The position numbers and the translations under genes are program-made. From positions 2,232,001 to 2,296,000 of the forward strand of contig KV748176.1 of NCBI GenBank assembly GCA_001692895.1: 64,000 nucleotides of DNA. The letters run 5' to 3'. Numbering within the stretch: the first letter of the stretch is position 1; the number at the start of each line of letters is the position of its first letter. This stretch comes from Cenococcum geophilum 1.58 (Eukaryota; Ascomycota; Dothideomycetes; Gloniales; Gloniaceae). The notes under the pieces are model-generated. The model was not told the origin of the DNA, searched no databases, and was given only the letters and a program-made list of their open reading frames with translations. This document shows positions 35,201 through 49,100 of the stretch, piece by piece.

Positions 35201-37704
35201 GGAGGAGATGAACCGCAGCAAAGTCAAGAAAAGAGCTTGGAATGTGGTTCCTTAGAGGAGAGACGGTGGGTCCTAGCGTAGGAATGTCTCTCTAGCCTTG
35301 AACTAAAGGTTTCATTGTAAAATGAGAAGGCACAAAATGATTGCTCGTTGCACATCAGTTGTATCAGTACGCGAAGGGCCGCATCTCCATACTCAGAAGA
35401 AGAGAGGATTTGCTCTTATCATGACGTCTATGAAAGCTAATTGAGAAAGCTGGCTTAGTCTTAGATGTCGCTCATATTTTCAAAGTGGAAAAGAAACCCT
35501 ATCTTTCCTTCTTCACTATCTTGACGGTAAGTTCTTCTCAACATGTAGCGGCTGGCATGCTTCATTCCCCTTGTCTCGATCGTTTACGTCTCGCGTCAAG
35601 TATTGCGAAAGCTCATTCGCTCAGTCCACGCTTCCTTGAACGAAAGTGTCTTCAATCTTACAATAATCAACAAAGCTTGGCTGCCTTAAAGTCTGTAGCA
35701 TTTCGAACACACTCGGTTATAGAGCAGCTGCTGTGATCTATGAGTCGATGTCACTCAATAAGAGTGGCTTTGCACATTGTGTCGTGTTATCAGAGTTAAG
35801 TAGGGTTAGTATTAACTTCTACAGTCTAAAATGCGATTCATAAGTCATGGGCCAGGCAGACCGACCTATCGTTAACTAAACCAAGGTCTTATCAGTGATG
35901 TCACTGGTCTGGTTGAAGTTTTGGTTGGTTGGTTGGTTACGCTTCCAAAATCGCAACCGGTTGGAGCTTTTTTTGGCTTGCGATTGGTTGGTTATAGAAA
36001 ATTCCGCTTAACCGGTTAACCACCTAAACCAATTAAGTTAGTATAGAGCCTTGGTGTTAAGATTTTGGGTAAGGGCGCCACGTATAACAAGAGCTAGAGC
36101 CATTTAACTATTAAAGTTTACCCCCTTACTAACTTAAGAGCCTATTTATACATTACGTCCTTATTACGTCGCCCTTATTGCTTTATCCTTATTGCTAATT
36201 GCCCTTATTTCTACCTACCGTTAACTTAATAAAGGCCTTTATTTTAACTAGTCAATTATCGCGTAGTAGAGGTAGTAGTTTTATAGGTAGTAGCCGCTCT
36301 ACGGGTAAGGCTCCTGCCGTCCCTAAAAAGCGCGCCTATTAGTCTTCTTAAAGTTAAAAAAGAAAGCGTTAAAAGATAAAGCTAGATAAAGCTCCGGTGG
36401 AGCCTCTTACCTATTATAAAATTAAGTCTAACTTCGCGCCAGAGCCTATAATAAGCTAGGCCTCTTAATAAAAGCGATTTAAAGTCTATAGCTAATAGTA
36501 TAAGTATTATAATAAGGTTATAAGGAAGCGTGGAGGCTATATAAAGAAGTTATATATATAGGAGGAAGAGAAGGGATATATAATAGTTTACAAAGCTATA
36601 GGCGTTTAATATTACTACTACTGCTACCACCTAGATTAGAAGAAGGACCTAAAGTATAAGCCTCTTAGTAAGTCGCCCTACTCTTATATAGATATTAACT
36701 AATTTTAGGATAGCGCTTAATAGTAATTTAACAGTATTAGGCTATTGGAAACGGTCCTATTGCATTAATTACTATAGTAAAATAATTCCCCTTAAAGGCG
36801 CAATTATAAAATTTGTTAAGCAGTAGGATTATATTTAAAAGGCTTAGTTTAAAGCTTTTAAGCTTCTACTAATTTAATGGCTCGTATACTATTACGTTAC
36901 ATTTTACTAGATTAAAAACGCCTATTTTATTAAATTAATTTAGCATATAAATAAAAGCCTTACTAAATTGCTTTTTACGCGAAATATAGTACGTAAATAG
37001 GTAATAGGAGAGTTTAAAAAATAGAAGAAATAACTATAGGAGGACTTATACCAAGCTTAATTAAGTATTTATTTATCCTTTAACTTATAGATATTACCAA
37101 ATTACTACGCTATTATAATAATAGTTACCTATTATATTAATTGCGATAGAGTACGCTAGGTAAAGCTTCTTAGATTATAATAGCTAGAGGGAAAGTATAG
37201 CGGCGCTAATATAGCCTAGATAGTTCTTAATATAATTAGTAAGTATAGAATTAGTAGTTATTTTAGGTATTTTATGCTTAATAACGCGTTAAGTAATAAT
37301 ATAGCTATTAACTTAATTCTTAAAACTCTCTACCCCTAAATAATAGCTAAGTAGCGGAAACATTATTATATTTAGTATTTTAGCTATATAGTTAACTTAG
37401 CTACCTAGGCCTTTTTTCTAGGCAAAACTACGGATACTACTTTAGAGGAGCTTAAGTTGGCGTATAGTAGGCGGAATTTTAACGCTATTACGGCAATTTA
37501 GAGAAAGTAAGGAGCGCTTAGTTAACTATATAATATAATAAGGTATATTAGGATTGTCGCTATAGCGTTATAAGGAGTTTAAGAGAATTATAATTAGTGG
37601 AGAGTGGGTAGAGTTTAATTAGCTTAAGGTAAGTCCTATTACTGCCTCTCTATAACGTAATAAGATAGGAGTTTAATTAAGTATAGCGCTAGATTATCTA
37701 TTTC

Positions 37705-37920
37705 CCTAGGCTATCTGTAACCGACTACCGGACCTTGCATATTACCCTGTTTCACCTGCGTCAGCACTACCCTCGTATGTCTNNGATACGTTNGANATGA
37801 GTNATNGGNTNCGGAGTTNGGGGTCTACTTTCATGTATTTATACCACTTGATTTCCATAGATTTACAATTAAGTTGCTCGTTCAATACCCACACTGCAAA
37901 GCTTACACTATCTATAGTCG
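37705..37920. other. Unmutated, N-rich segment inside the RIP-worn hAT-B
   Basis: About 215 bp with ordinary composition and ten or more scattered Ns (37782-37820) interrupts otherwise uniformly TA-rich sequence. It shows no target duplications or terminal repeats. It may be a misassembly or collapsed join, or a small unclassified insertion. Confidence 0.5.
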
Positions 37921-38932
37921 CAATATTATTAATATTCTAACTTTTTACTCTATAGTTAATTTAAAGCAATTTAACCCAGTGGAACTTGTACTTTAGCTCT
38001 ATTATATATACTATTAACTATAAATAACGTATCTAAAACTTCTATAATAACTATATACTAAAACGCGGCAAAGGTATAGAAAATAACACCCTTATAAATT
38101 ACCACTGGTTCCTACTTAAAAAGCTCTTATTTGTACTATAACCCTTCTATAAGGTAACTATATATAGCTAGGGCCATAAATATACGCTTTACCGCTGGTT
38201 TACTATAATAGATTAGCTTTTTAGATATCTATTTAATATAAAGAAAGATTTTAAAGAACTATAAGAGAAGTATAGTAATAGTAAGAAATACACCTACTTA
38301 GAAGCTTTAGCTTTTACTTTATAGGAGAAGTATAAGTAATACTATAAGTATGCGGATAAGAGCGCTGCCTATTATACTGCGCAAGTTCTTTTTCCAGATA
38401 AGAAGTAGGTGTAGTTTAAGTAATAATTTAAGGGCAATAAAAAGAGGAAATATTGGCTTTATAGCAACCCTAAGAATCCTAAAGATCTTAGTATATAAGG
38501 CCTTATAAAGAAGCTCTAGTAGGAGGAATATAAAGGTAAATATACCACTATAGCCGCTTAGCAGTTATTTACTACAGAGTATACACCTAGCGAGACTTTT
38601 AGTAGGCTATATTTATATAAGTAAGTTAAATATATACCCCTTATAAAAGCTAACGCCTACTAAAGCTATATATAAGTAGAGCTGGAACCTAATTTAGATC
38701 CTCTGGCTTATTAAAATTTGCTATATTTCTTATAGCTAAAGCTTACCTAATTTACTCTTAATATACTAGCTATATTACTTATAAGCGCTAAATATAAGAG
38801 AGTATTTAGCTCTGTAAAACACCTTATTACTAACTTTTATAATTATCTTAAAGCTAATATTGTTAAAGTAAATAAGTGCTTAAAGTCCTAGTATGGGCGC
38901 CTAAAGCCTAAGGCCTTTTAGTAAGGCGTTAA

Positions 38933-39354
38933 TATTACGGACGCTTTAAGTACGATGTTACGACTACTAAGAGAGGAGTCGGAAGAAGCTAGTTGGTTAA
39001 TACAAGCACGGTTTAGGATAGAACTGGTAGAACTATGTAACGAAGAGTGGTAAGCAAGTCATATAATGTTATACGTAGTATACGCAGTATACGTATTATA
39101 CGGCCATATACAATACGTATAACACGTACATTACGTATAAGAAGGATTTTATAGGAGTACAGTTATATATTTAAGGACCCTTGGTCCCTACCTAGATAGT
39201 TCCTTCTTTATAGTAATTCTCAGAATATAATTGGAGTTAATCTATTAGGCAACTACTCCACTAGTTATTATTACGTTATTAACTTACTTGCAATACCTAT
39301 ATACCTAGCCTATTAACGAGTCCACCGTAGTTCCTACTATAAGGCTCCGTTACA
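38933..39354 (+). repeat. 5' LTR of Gypsy-B
   Basis: 422 bp, from TATTACGGACGC (ancestrally TGTTACGG) to CTCCGTTACA. Confidence 0.9.
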
Positions 39355-42300
39355 CAATTACTACCACAGTTACGGTTTTAATAAGTCGAACAATATACTA
39401 CCAAAAGCAGCCACTATAACGCTATTAACGGCGGCAACTACTTTAAAATTAGGAAACGACATTAGTATGGCGGACACTAACTTATAACAACCTATAACGG
39501 TAGGATAGTTATAAGAGATAGTTAACTAGCTAACAGAAAATAATACGACACTTAAAAATAGGATTAATAGGATAGGAGTAGTAAAGATTAAGCTACTATT
39601 AATTAAGAGATTAAAGTTTAAAGGATTCCTTACGTAAATATACTTTAAGGTTTTATAAGAGGGAGCTAAGCTACTAACACCTATAAATTAAGTAGCGTAT
39701 ATAGGATTATTCTTATTAGGAAGAGCACTTAAATAGTTTAAGCCTTACCTTATAGAGATATAAGTAAACAGAATAACGACTATAAACTAAGAAGTATAGT
39801 TTATATTCTTAAGTTAGGGAGGGTTCGCGGAGCAACTTATATAAATATTCGGAGATTTAGAGGCGATAACCATAGCGGAAGAAAAACTCTAAAGCATTAT
39901 GCAACGAACCTTAGTAATTAAGTACACAACGCAGTTCTAAACGCTAGTAATATAAGTTAAGTAAAATAATAAGGCGCTTATAGCACAGTATAAATAGGGA
40001 CTTAAGGCTAAAGTCTAGGATGTAATTATCCTAATGGAAGATGCGGACACCCTAAGGGAACTAATAAATTAAGTAATAAAGATTAATAATAGGATCTACT
40101 AAAGGGAACAGATTAAGAAGGGTTAGGATAGAGTTTTATAGTTATATAAGATATAGAGCACGCAATAACTAAAGCTAAGTTAGAAACTATAGTATAGCAC
40201 AGAGCTAATAGACTTAAGTAGTACTAAAGAAACCTATAAGAGATGGAGTAAGAAACTATAAAAACTTAAAGGTTAAGGATTAAGTAATTACAGAACTAAG
40301 GAGCATAGGCTAAACCAGGGATCTTAGCAGCAGAAGACGTTTAAGCGGACTTTATAGCAAAGTTAATAGTTTAAAGACGGAGCTTATATAAATTACAGAA
40401 AATAGGGTTATTTCGCTAGAGACTATAGAGCTGGTTAGAGTTACTATATAGTAAGGGGAACTAGACTAATAGTATATAATACATACGTATAGAGGGACGA
40501 TAATGTACTACAAGGAATAAAAGAATGTTTAATTAGAAGTTTTGCGTTCTATTATAATAACACATGCTAAATTTATAAAGACGCTAAGTATAGTGTAAGC
40601 TATTAGCTATAAGAGCTAGAGTTAAAAGAACTTAAGGGAACTAAAGAGTTAGATAAAGAATAAAATTAACTCTATAAGCTAAATTAAGATATTACAGTAA
40701 CGTGCGGATAAAGATTAGCAATAATAATAATGGAGTTAGAGTACTTATTAATTAACAGCGACGAGGATAGTAAAGGAATTAACTGGGGGTATTTAAACCT
40801 TAATAACACAATAGAAGTAGAGACTAAGACCACTATAAAGCAAGGTTTAGTAACGGGTATTATAATACCATTAGATACGGCATCCATTGCTTTATAAGAC
40901 GGAAGGAGTAATATCTAAAAACGATTAAGTAAGTAGACGACTGCTAGTGCTAGCTTACTACTTAATAAAGGTAAAAGGCCAAAGGCTTAAGATTCTTAAG
41001 ACGAGATAAGGTATGCTTAGGGACCTATAATAAACAACAACTAATAGAGCAGAGCAACAGCTTAGTTTAGTAATATATAAATAAGCTTAGAACGAAGTTT
41101 CCTAAAGGCATAAGACTCTTAAGACGAGATAAGTAAGATTTAAGACTCTTAAGACGAGATAAGAATACTAGTAAAGCCTAGTTAAACTAAGGCTAGAACA
41201 CAGCTTAAGATAGAAGTAAGCTTAGGATTAAAGAATCTAAGGAACTAAGAATTCGGAGTACGAATAAGGACACCTATAGGTAAGAGGTAAGAGGCTTCGC
41301 TATAGATTAGAGAATCTATAATATAAATAGTAATTAGACTAAAAGACAGATATATAAACCTAAAGGATTTACTAGTAGAATATAGTGTTTAGACTAAAGA
41401 TTAAAAAGTTAATACCGCGATTAATAAGTAAGGGAGCTTTAAGGATTTAATTACGAGATATAAGCAACAAGAAACTATAGACGAGTTTAGAGCAAGAATC
41501 CTTATATAGTAAGAAAAGAAACTAGATATAAGATCTAGCACACTAGGTTGTATATAAAATAGAGCACTAGTATAAAGAATTACTAATGGGCTAAGAACGG
41601 GCACGCTAAGAGCTAAGTAGCTTACCGAACTAGAATAAGAAGAGGATCTAGGGATTCTAACTAGGTTTAAGGAACGGCATATAAAAGGCTGTTATAATGC
41701 AGTAATAAGAAGATACTTCCTTACGGACAAGCCGTATATACTCTAGCAGCTGTACTAAAAGTGGTATAGGCAACGATATAATAATAAGTGGGAAGATTTC
41801 TATATATAGTTAGACGAAAGAGTTATCTAAGACCACCTAATTACGGAAAAAGCAATAAATTATATCAAGGGAGCCTTAATTATAACGTTAAAAAATCTAA
41901 AGGAATAATTAGAGAACTGGAGAAGCAATAAACGTATCTTAGTACCTGCGAATAAGGTCACAATGTTCATATTAATATAATAAAGGTTTAAACTTAAAGA
42001 TAAAGACAAGTTAAGAGTTAACCTAAAGCACTTAGTACACTATACGCTATTATAGATTGCATACGTAGACGATATATATAAGATACACAAAAATCCAAAA
42101 GAAAAGAACCGGAAATACCCTATAAGGATATATTAGGCGCTAGATAAGCAATAATATAGAAATGCTAAGTATATACACGGCTGGCATTTAGTAGAAGTTT
42201 AAGAGTTAGGAGACTTAATACTTTAACTAGGAAGATTCCTTACAGAAGAATGCCTAGATAGATAACAGTAGTGGGAATGTCTAGAGAATACCTATTTATG

Positions 42301-45300
42301 GCATATTAAGTATAAAAAGTAAATAAAGTATTAGCTAAAAGTAGACTAAGTATAAACAGGATCTAGCAGCTAATAGTTAGGAAAAGTAGAGGCTTACGGG
42401 ACTAGGGGAAACTAGTAGTAGAGCCTTAAACCCTTAAAGGAATTTAAGGACGACACCTAAATTTATAAGTTAAATGGTAAGATTAACAGTTCGAAGCATT
42501 AGTAGATAGTAGAGCAATAAGGAACTATATCTCACTAATAGCAGTAAAAAGGATAAGGCTACTATATAGATAAAAGGAGCACCCTTATCTATTAATTACA
42601 ATTTTAGGAGATCTAATAGCCTATAGAGGAGGCATTATTAATCTCAAAACAGGACCTATTTAGATAACTATTAAAGGGAGATAAATTAAGATGTCTTTTA
42701 ATATATTACTATTAGGGAACGATAAGGTAGTATTAGGAATACTTTAGTTATAAAAATACAATCTAAAGATTAATTGGGTTATAGGTTAGGTTAATATTAG
42801 AGATATATAATAACGTAAGATATAATAATAAACTAAGTTAGTATGGTACTAAGTTGGAGCAATATATAAAGAAACTAATTAAGGATTAAGTTATGTACTA
42901 AAGAGATACCATAAATATAGCAAAAAGTTATAGTTACTAGAAAGTGAAAAGCTGTTAGAATATATAGCATGGGACTATAAGATAGAATTAGAAGAGGGAA
43001 TAAGTCTAAGGTTTTTTCCAATTTATAAGCTTACCGAAGAAGAAAGTAGAGCACTAAAAGAGTTTATCTAGAAGAATCTTTAAAAGGGATATATTAGACC
43101 ATCGCAGTCATTAGTAGGTTATCTAGTACTATTCATACTAAAGAAGAATAGAAAACTAAGACTATGCATTAACTATAGACAGTTAAACAGTATCACTAAA
43201 AAAAATAGGTATTCTTTACCCTTAATTAGCGAAATTTAAGATAGGATAGGTAATATGTAAATCTTTACAAAGATAGATCTAAGGTAGGCGTACTATTAGA
43301 TTAGAATTAAGGAAGGCGATAAATAGAAGGCAGCCTTTAGGTTAAAGGAAGGATTATATAAACTACTAGTTATACAATTTAGGCTTATAAACACACTAGT
43401 AACATTTTAGAAGCGTATTAATAATATATTAAGAGAACACTTAGATAAGTTTATTATAGTATACCTCAATAATATTATTATCTACTTAATAAATAAGGAA
43501 GAATATAAGGAACATGTTAAATAGGTTTTAAAGAGACTACAAGAAGAATAAATATTAGTAGTAATTAAGAAATGCGAGTTCTTTACTAAAAAGACCGATT
43601 TTGTTAAATTTATTATTAAACTAGGCTAACTTAGTATAGATCCAAAAAGATCGAGGCTATAGTAAATTGGTAAGAACTAAAGAATGTAATATAGTTAAGG
43701 TTATTCCTAGGGTTTTACAATTACTGCAGAAGGTTTATAACTTAATAGTTAAAGAATATTAAGCTATTTACAAAATTAATAAAGAAAGAAGAACTATGGG
43801 TATAGGGAGAGGAATAAAAGGAACTATTTAAGAGAGTTAAATAGTTGTTTGCCTAGGAACCAGTTCTTAAAATCTATTAACTATAGTTAGAGACAGTGGT
43901 CGAAACGGATATATTAGACTATATACTAGGAGCGTGCTTTCTATAGAGATATAAGGATAAATAGCACCTAGTAGCATACTATAGTTGGAAGATAATACTG
44001 CTAGAGTTAAACTATAACATCTACAATAAGGAGTTATTAGGTATAGTTATAGCACTTAAGAAATAAAGAGCATTCTTACAAGGTATAGAAAAACTATTTN
44101 TAGTTAAGACGGATTATAAGAACCTAATGGGGTTCCTAATAATAAAAGAACTTAATTAGAGATAGGTTAGATAGGCGGAAATACTTATAGAATACTATTT
44201 TAAAATTTAGTATATTAAGGGTACTAAAAATGCGAGAGCTGACGCGCTAAGCAGAAAAACTAAACTATAAAACGATGAAAAGCTATTAGGGGCTTTGTTA
44301 TAAAAAGACACAGACGGATTAATTAGATATAATTATCTAAAAATTATAGTAACACGAGAAGAACAGATCCATAACTTACTAGAGAGTAATTAAATATAGA
44401 AGATCTAAGATATATAGGTAGAGGATCTAGACTTAGAGCAGTACAAAAATTAAGAGATAATATATATGCTAAGGTCTATTACAGAAGAGTTTATTAAGAT
44501 ATTTTATAAGGGATTAACTTAAGGATATAATGGAGCTATAGGCTTAGTATTAAGACTTTAAGAAGAGTATATTATTAATAGAATCTAGGGACTAACAAGA
44601 TAAGTTATAAAGGAATATCTAGATTACTAAAGAAATAAACTAATAAGGTATAAGCTATACGGAGAGCTACAACCTGTTAAAATACTAGAGAGACTATAGG
44701 AGGTTATATTATAGGACTTTATTATAAAGTTACTAAAATTAAGAGATTCTATTACCGGATAAGACCACGACGCGATTTTAGTAATAGTAGATAAGCTTAT
44801 AAAGTGGGGATGCTTTATAACATGTATAAAAGAAATATTAGCGGAAGATATTGCTAAAATCTATATTAAGGAAGTATTTGTAAGATATAGAGCATTAAGT
44901 AAAATTATATTAGATAGAGATCTAAGATTTATAGTAATATTTTAGGAAGTGTTTTTAGCAGAGTAAGGGGTTCGAGCAGTAACTTTTACCGTATATTATC
45001 TATAGACAGACGGTTAAACGGAAAGATTAAATTAGACGCTAGAATAGTATCTAAGGCATTATATTAATTATATACAGAATAATTGGGTATCGCTATTACT
45101 AGTTATATAGTTTATATACAATACAATACTATAAGAAGGAATGGGTATGTCACTATTTAAGGCGAATTATAGATATAAGCCAAGAACCTTATTATCGCCA
45201 TGTTAAGTAAAAAAGACGAGTAGTATAGCCAAGTAAAGGATGGAGAATTTAATAAATCTTTATATAAACCTTATGGAAATAGCTAAGGTAGTATAGTAAA

Positions 45301-45763
45301 GAATAAAGAAGTATTATAATACTAAGAGATCTAAGGGACCAGATCTTAAGGAGGGGGATAAAGTATAGCTACTATATAAAAATTTTAAGAGTTGATAATT
45401 AAGTAAGAAGTTGGACTATATTAAACTAAAACCTTTTAAAATTATATAAAAAATTTTATTAGTTATATTTAAGTTAAACCTACTAGCTAAAATAAAGATC
45501 TACCCTATATAGTATATTGCAATACTAGAGCCAGCATACGGGAATATTAAGCCACTAATCTATAAGGCAGACACGTATAGAGGATAAGAAAAGGACGAAT
45601 AGTAAGTTTTAAAGATCATTAGTTATAAGGACGTTAATAATAAAATATAGTATAAAGTAAAGTAGATAGGCTATAATAAGACTACCTAGAAACCACTAGA
45701 GAACCTAAAAAACGCTATAGAAAAGGTACAGAAGTATTAGAAGAAAAGAGGTTAGGTGGTATT

Positions 45764-46122
45764 TGTCACGGGACACCCCCGTAACACCTTATACACGTCC
45801 ACCTGTTTCCACCGACTTAGCAACTAGAGACTGACCACGAGACGGCAATTTGCGGCAATCTGACGGCAATCTGCTATATTCTACCATATTCCGCCAAGTT
45901 CCACTAAATCCTGCTAAGTTCTACTAGGACTACCACCTAAATCCTATTCTGCTCCGTATATGTGTTAACTAAGTAACTAAGCTAACGATATATACCCTTT
46001 CTTCCCATTTCCCTACCTTCTCTCCTTACGTAACGTCTTAACCTTATTATACAGTTTATGTATATAGCTTAATAGTATCTACTTTGCTATATATTATCGC
46101 CGCTTATACTTACTCCGTAATA
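45764..46122 (+). repeat. 5' LTR of Gypsy-C
   Basis: 359 bp, and the better preserved end (TGTCACGGGACACC). Confidence 0.9.
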
Positions 46123-49100
46123 CTACGTTGCGTTAACTACCTATACTACCGTTAAAATATAGACTAAACCCGAAGCCCCTATAATAACCGCCGGTATTAT
46201 ATCTACACTTTAAGAACAATTAGTAGAAATATAGAAGTCTTTTATAGACGCCCTCGCATAGAACTAAGCCACTTTAAATTAATAATAAGCCGAATAAGAA
46301 GCACGACACTAATAATTAATTAAGGACCTTTAAGAAGAAGTCCGCACCCTTAAGATGCCTACGCTAGGACCTTAAGACCGAACGCTGTCTCTAGAAATAA
46401 ATACGCGGAACGCGAGCCCCGAACCTATAGTAGTCACTTACCCCAAACTAACTACTATACTATAACAATCTAAACGACTACTAGACCCTCTAATATTTAC
46501 TAGTAAATAATAAGAACTCTAATTATTTCTAAGCTAGCTTAAAAATAAGCTAACTAGTAATGCTAACCGCTACCTAACTAAAGCCAACTAACTCTGCTAC
46601 GCCCTAAGTTAACTAGGAGGAGACGTAGCTAACCTTATTAAACCCCTTTAACCGAACTTAGTACTAAGTCTAGTTATACTTCTTAAAGCCACGTATGGTA
46701 ACCTAAACCGCTAAGCTACTACTTAGAGAAAGATAAACTATATAACTTAAGGAACGAAAAGCTTTCTAGTATACTTCTCCGAATTCAACCGTTACGTAAA
46801 GGAAATAGGCTAGAACGACTCCGCACTAATTAACAGCCTTATTAAATCCTTAAGCTCTAAACTAAAAACCTCCCTAATAGGCGTAGACCTACTAGGAGCC
46901 CTTAATGCCTGCGCAAACGTTATTAATAAACGGTATAACGATATACTACGCCTAATACCGAAGCCTGCCCCCCGATACAATACGACAACCCTACAAACGT
47001 CTACTAAGTTATTATCTTAGCCTAAGCACCCCAACGCTATAGATATTAACACTAGAATTCTAGATTATGCCCCACTAGGGTCCTCTAAATAAGAATAACG
47101 CCTTAAGCTAGGCCTCTGCTTTAAATGCGGAAGGAAGGATTATATCTTAAAATACTGCCTTATCCCTCTACCTACGCACTAAAACGATCTACAAACGGCC
47201 AACACTAACAGCTGTTCACCGTATCGATCTTCTGGTTACCGTCCCCGATCTTTATCTGGTTCTAGCCCTACGTTTAGTAAGCACTATTTATAAGGACAAA
47301 GCTCTAACCGACGCTCTATAAGAACCCCACCCTAATTACCTCTAAAAGAAAGGTCCTGGAGCTAAGTCGCTCTCTAGGACGGCTCTGCCTTAGGATCTCA
47401 TTAAACGCATTTAACGTTACGAACTCCAACTCTTAGGACTATAGTATAACCATTAACTGCCGTCTTTAGTAGAATAGTTAATAGGCTAACGCTTAAATCC
47501 TAATTAATACAGGAGCTAGCGGCATAGGATTTATTAACAAGATCTTTACGTAAGATAATAGTTTTACCCTAACCCCCCTTAACCGGCATATTAATGTATT
47601 TGGATTTAACGGTAAACGCACCGTCTTAGGCCGTATCACCCACGTGGCAGCCCTAAGACTCTAATACCTAAACCATAAAGAACTAATTAAGCTTTTTATT
47701 ACCACCTTAGGTTACCTAGTAATCCTTAGATAACCTTAGATAAAGCTATATAAGGTAACTATTAACTAGGATAACCTTAAGCTTCTATTTACCGCCTTCT
47801 GTTATAAGTAGAAGTGCTTTATAACTTACTGCCCTAACCCCAAACTAAAACCTAGGAAATCTACTAAAATCTACTAGCCTAAGATTTCTACCAATGTCCA
47901 CCCCACGCCTAAGGAATCCACCAGATTCCACTAACCTAAAAATTCCACTAAATTCCACCGATATAAGATTTCCACCAATATTTACTAAAGATCTAGAAAT
48001 CTTACCGAACCCCACAAACTAACCCTAACTACTACACTACCCTAAACTAAGCAGAAGCTTAAGCTTAGTATACGGGAGTACCAGAAGAACTGGTACCCTA
48101 TAATAAAAAGAATACTTAAAGAACCTAAACTTAAATCTGACACTAACTCTATACCTAATACTAAACCTAAACCTAAATAAGAAACTATATAAAAGACTAT
48201 AGACGATCTAAGAGAGCTTAACATTCTGGATATCCGTATAATTAGAGCTACTCCGCTAGCTTAGCTTGCTAAGAAGCCTAAATATACAATTTTCGCTGTT
48301 ATAATGGCTGATATTAAGAAAGCCTTGGCACTAAAGAAGCACACTAACCCTATCACGAAGGTACTAGCAGAGTACTATTACCGCTTAGACGCATTCTTAC
48401 GAAAGGAAGCTAATAAGCTATTAGAATACCGACTATACGACTATAAGATTGTATTTAAAGAAGGAAAGCAGCCCGGATTTAGACCCCTATACGGAATGTC
48501 CTAAAATAAACTTTAAGTGCTATAAAAGTATTTAGACGAGAACCTAAGTAAAGGATTTATTAGAGTAAGCTCTTTACCTATAGCCGTATTAGTAATCTTC
48601 GTTAAAAAACCTAGCGGCGGTTTACGCTTCTGCGTAGATTACTAAGCCCTTAATGCCGTTACTATTAAGAACTAATATCCGATCCCATTAATATAAAAGA
48701 CGCTAAACTAACTAAGTAAGGCTTGCTATTATATAAAGCTTAATATTATCTCTGTATTTAACCGCCTCCGTATAGCAAAGGGAGATAAATAGCTTACCGT
48801 ATTTCGTACTCAGTATAGATTATTTAAATACTTAGTAACGCTATTTAGCCTTATAAATACTCCGAGCTCGTTTCAATATTATGTAAATGATACCCTACGC
48901 CCCTACCTGGATATCTTCTATACTACTTATATTAACGACATCTTAATATATAGTAATAACCTAACTAAATATTGGAAATACGTTGATTTTGTCCTATAAG
49001 CCCTATACGGAGCTGGTTTATAATTGGATATAGATAAATGCGAGTTTTATAAGACGGAAGTCCTATACCTTAGGCTTCTTATTTTTATAGACGGCATATA

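Larger units (their letters stand above)
28890..35884. other. Seven-kilobase gene-poor stretch, not RIP-worn
   Basis: Composition is like the genes, and no transposon, tRNA or rRNA is recognised. Frames of up to about 250 codons occur on both strands around 30750-31730 and at 32515-33255, but they overlap each other, lack domains, have unnatural composition and are not joined by good splice sites. The segment 31855-33250 is pyrimidine-rich on the plus strand, like a long leader. It may hold a non-coding transcript, untranslated regions or a decayed gene; I cannot choose. Confidence 0.5.

Noticed and set aside
48304-48504. Open frame of 66 codons as a possible host gene
   Set aside because: It lies in the pol region of Gypsy-C in the element's sense direction and is a surviving stretch of that fossil.
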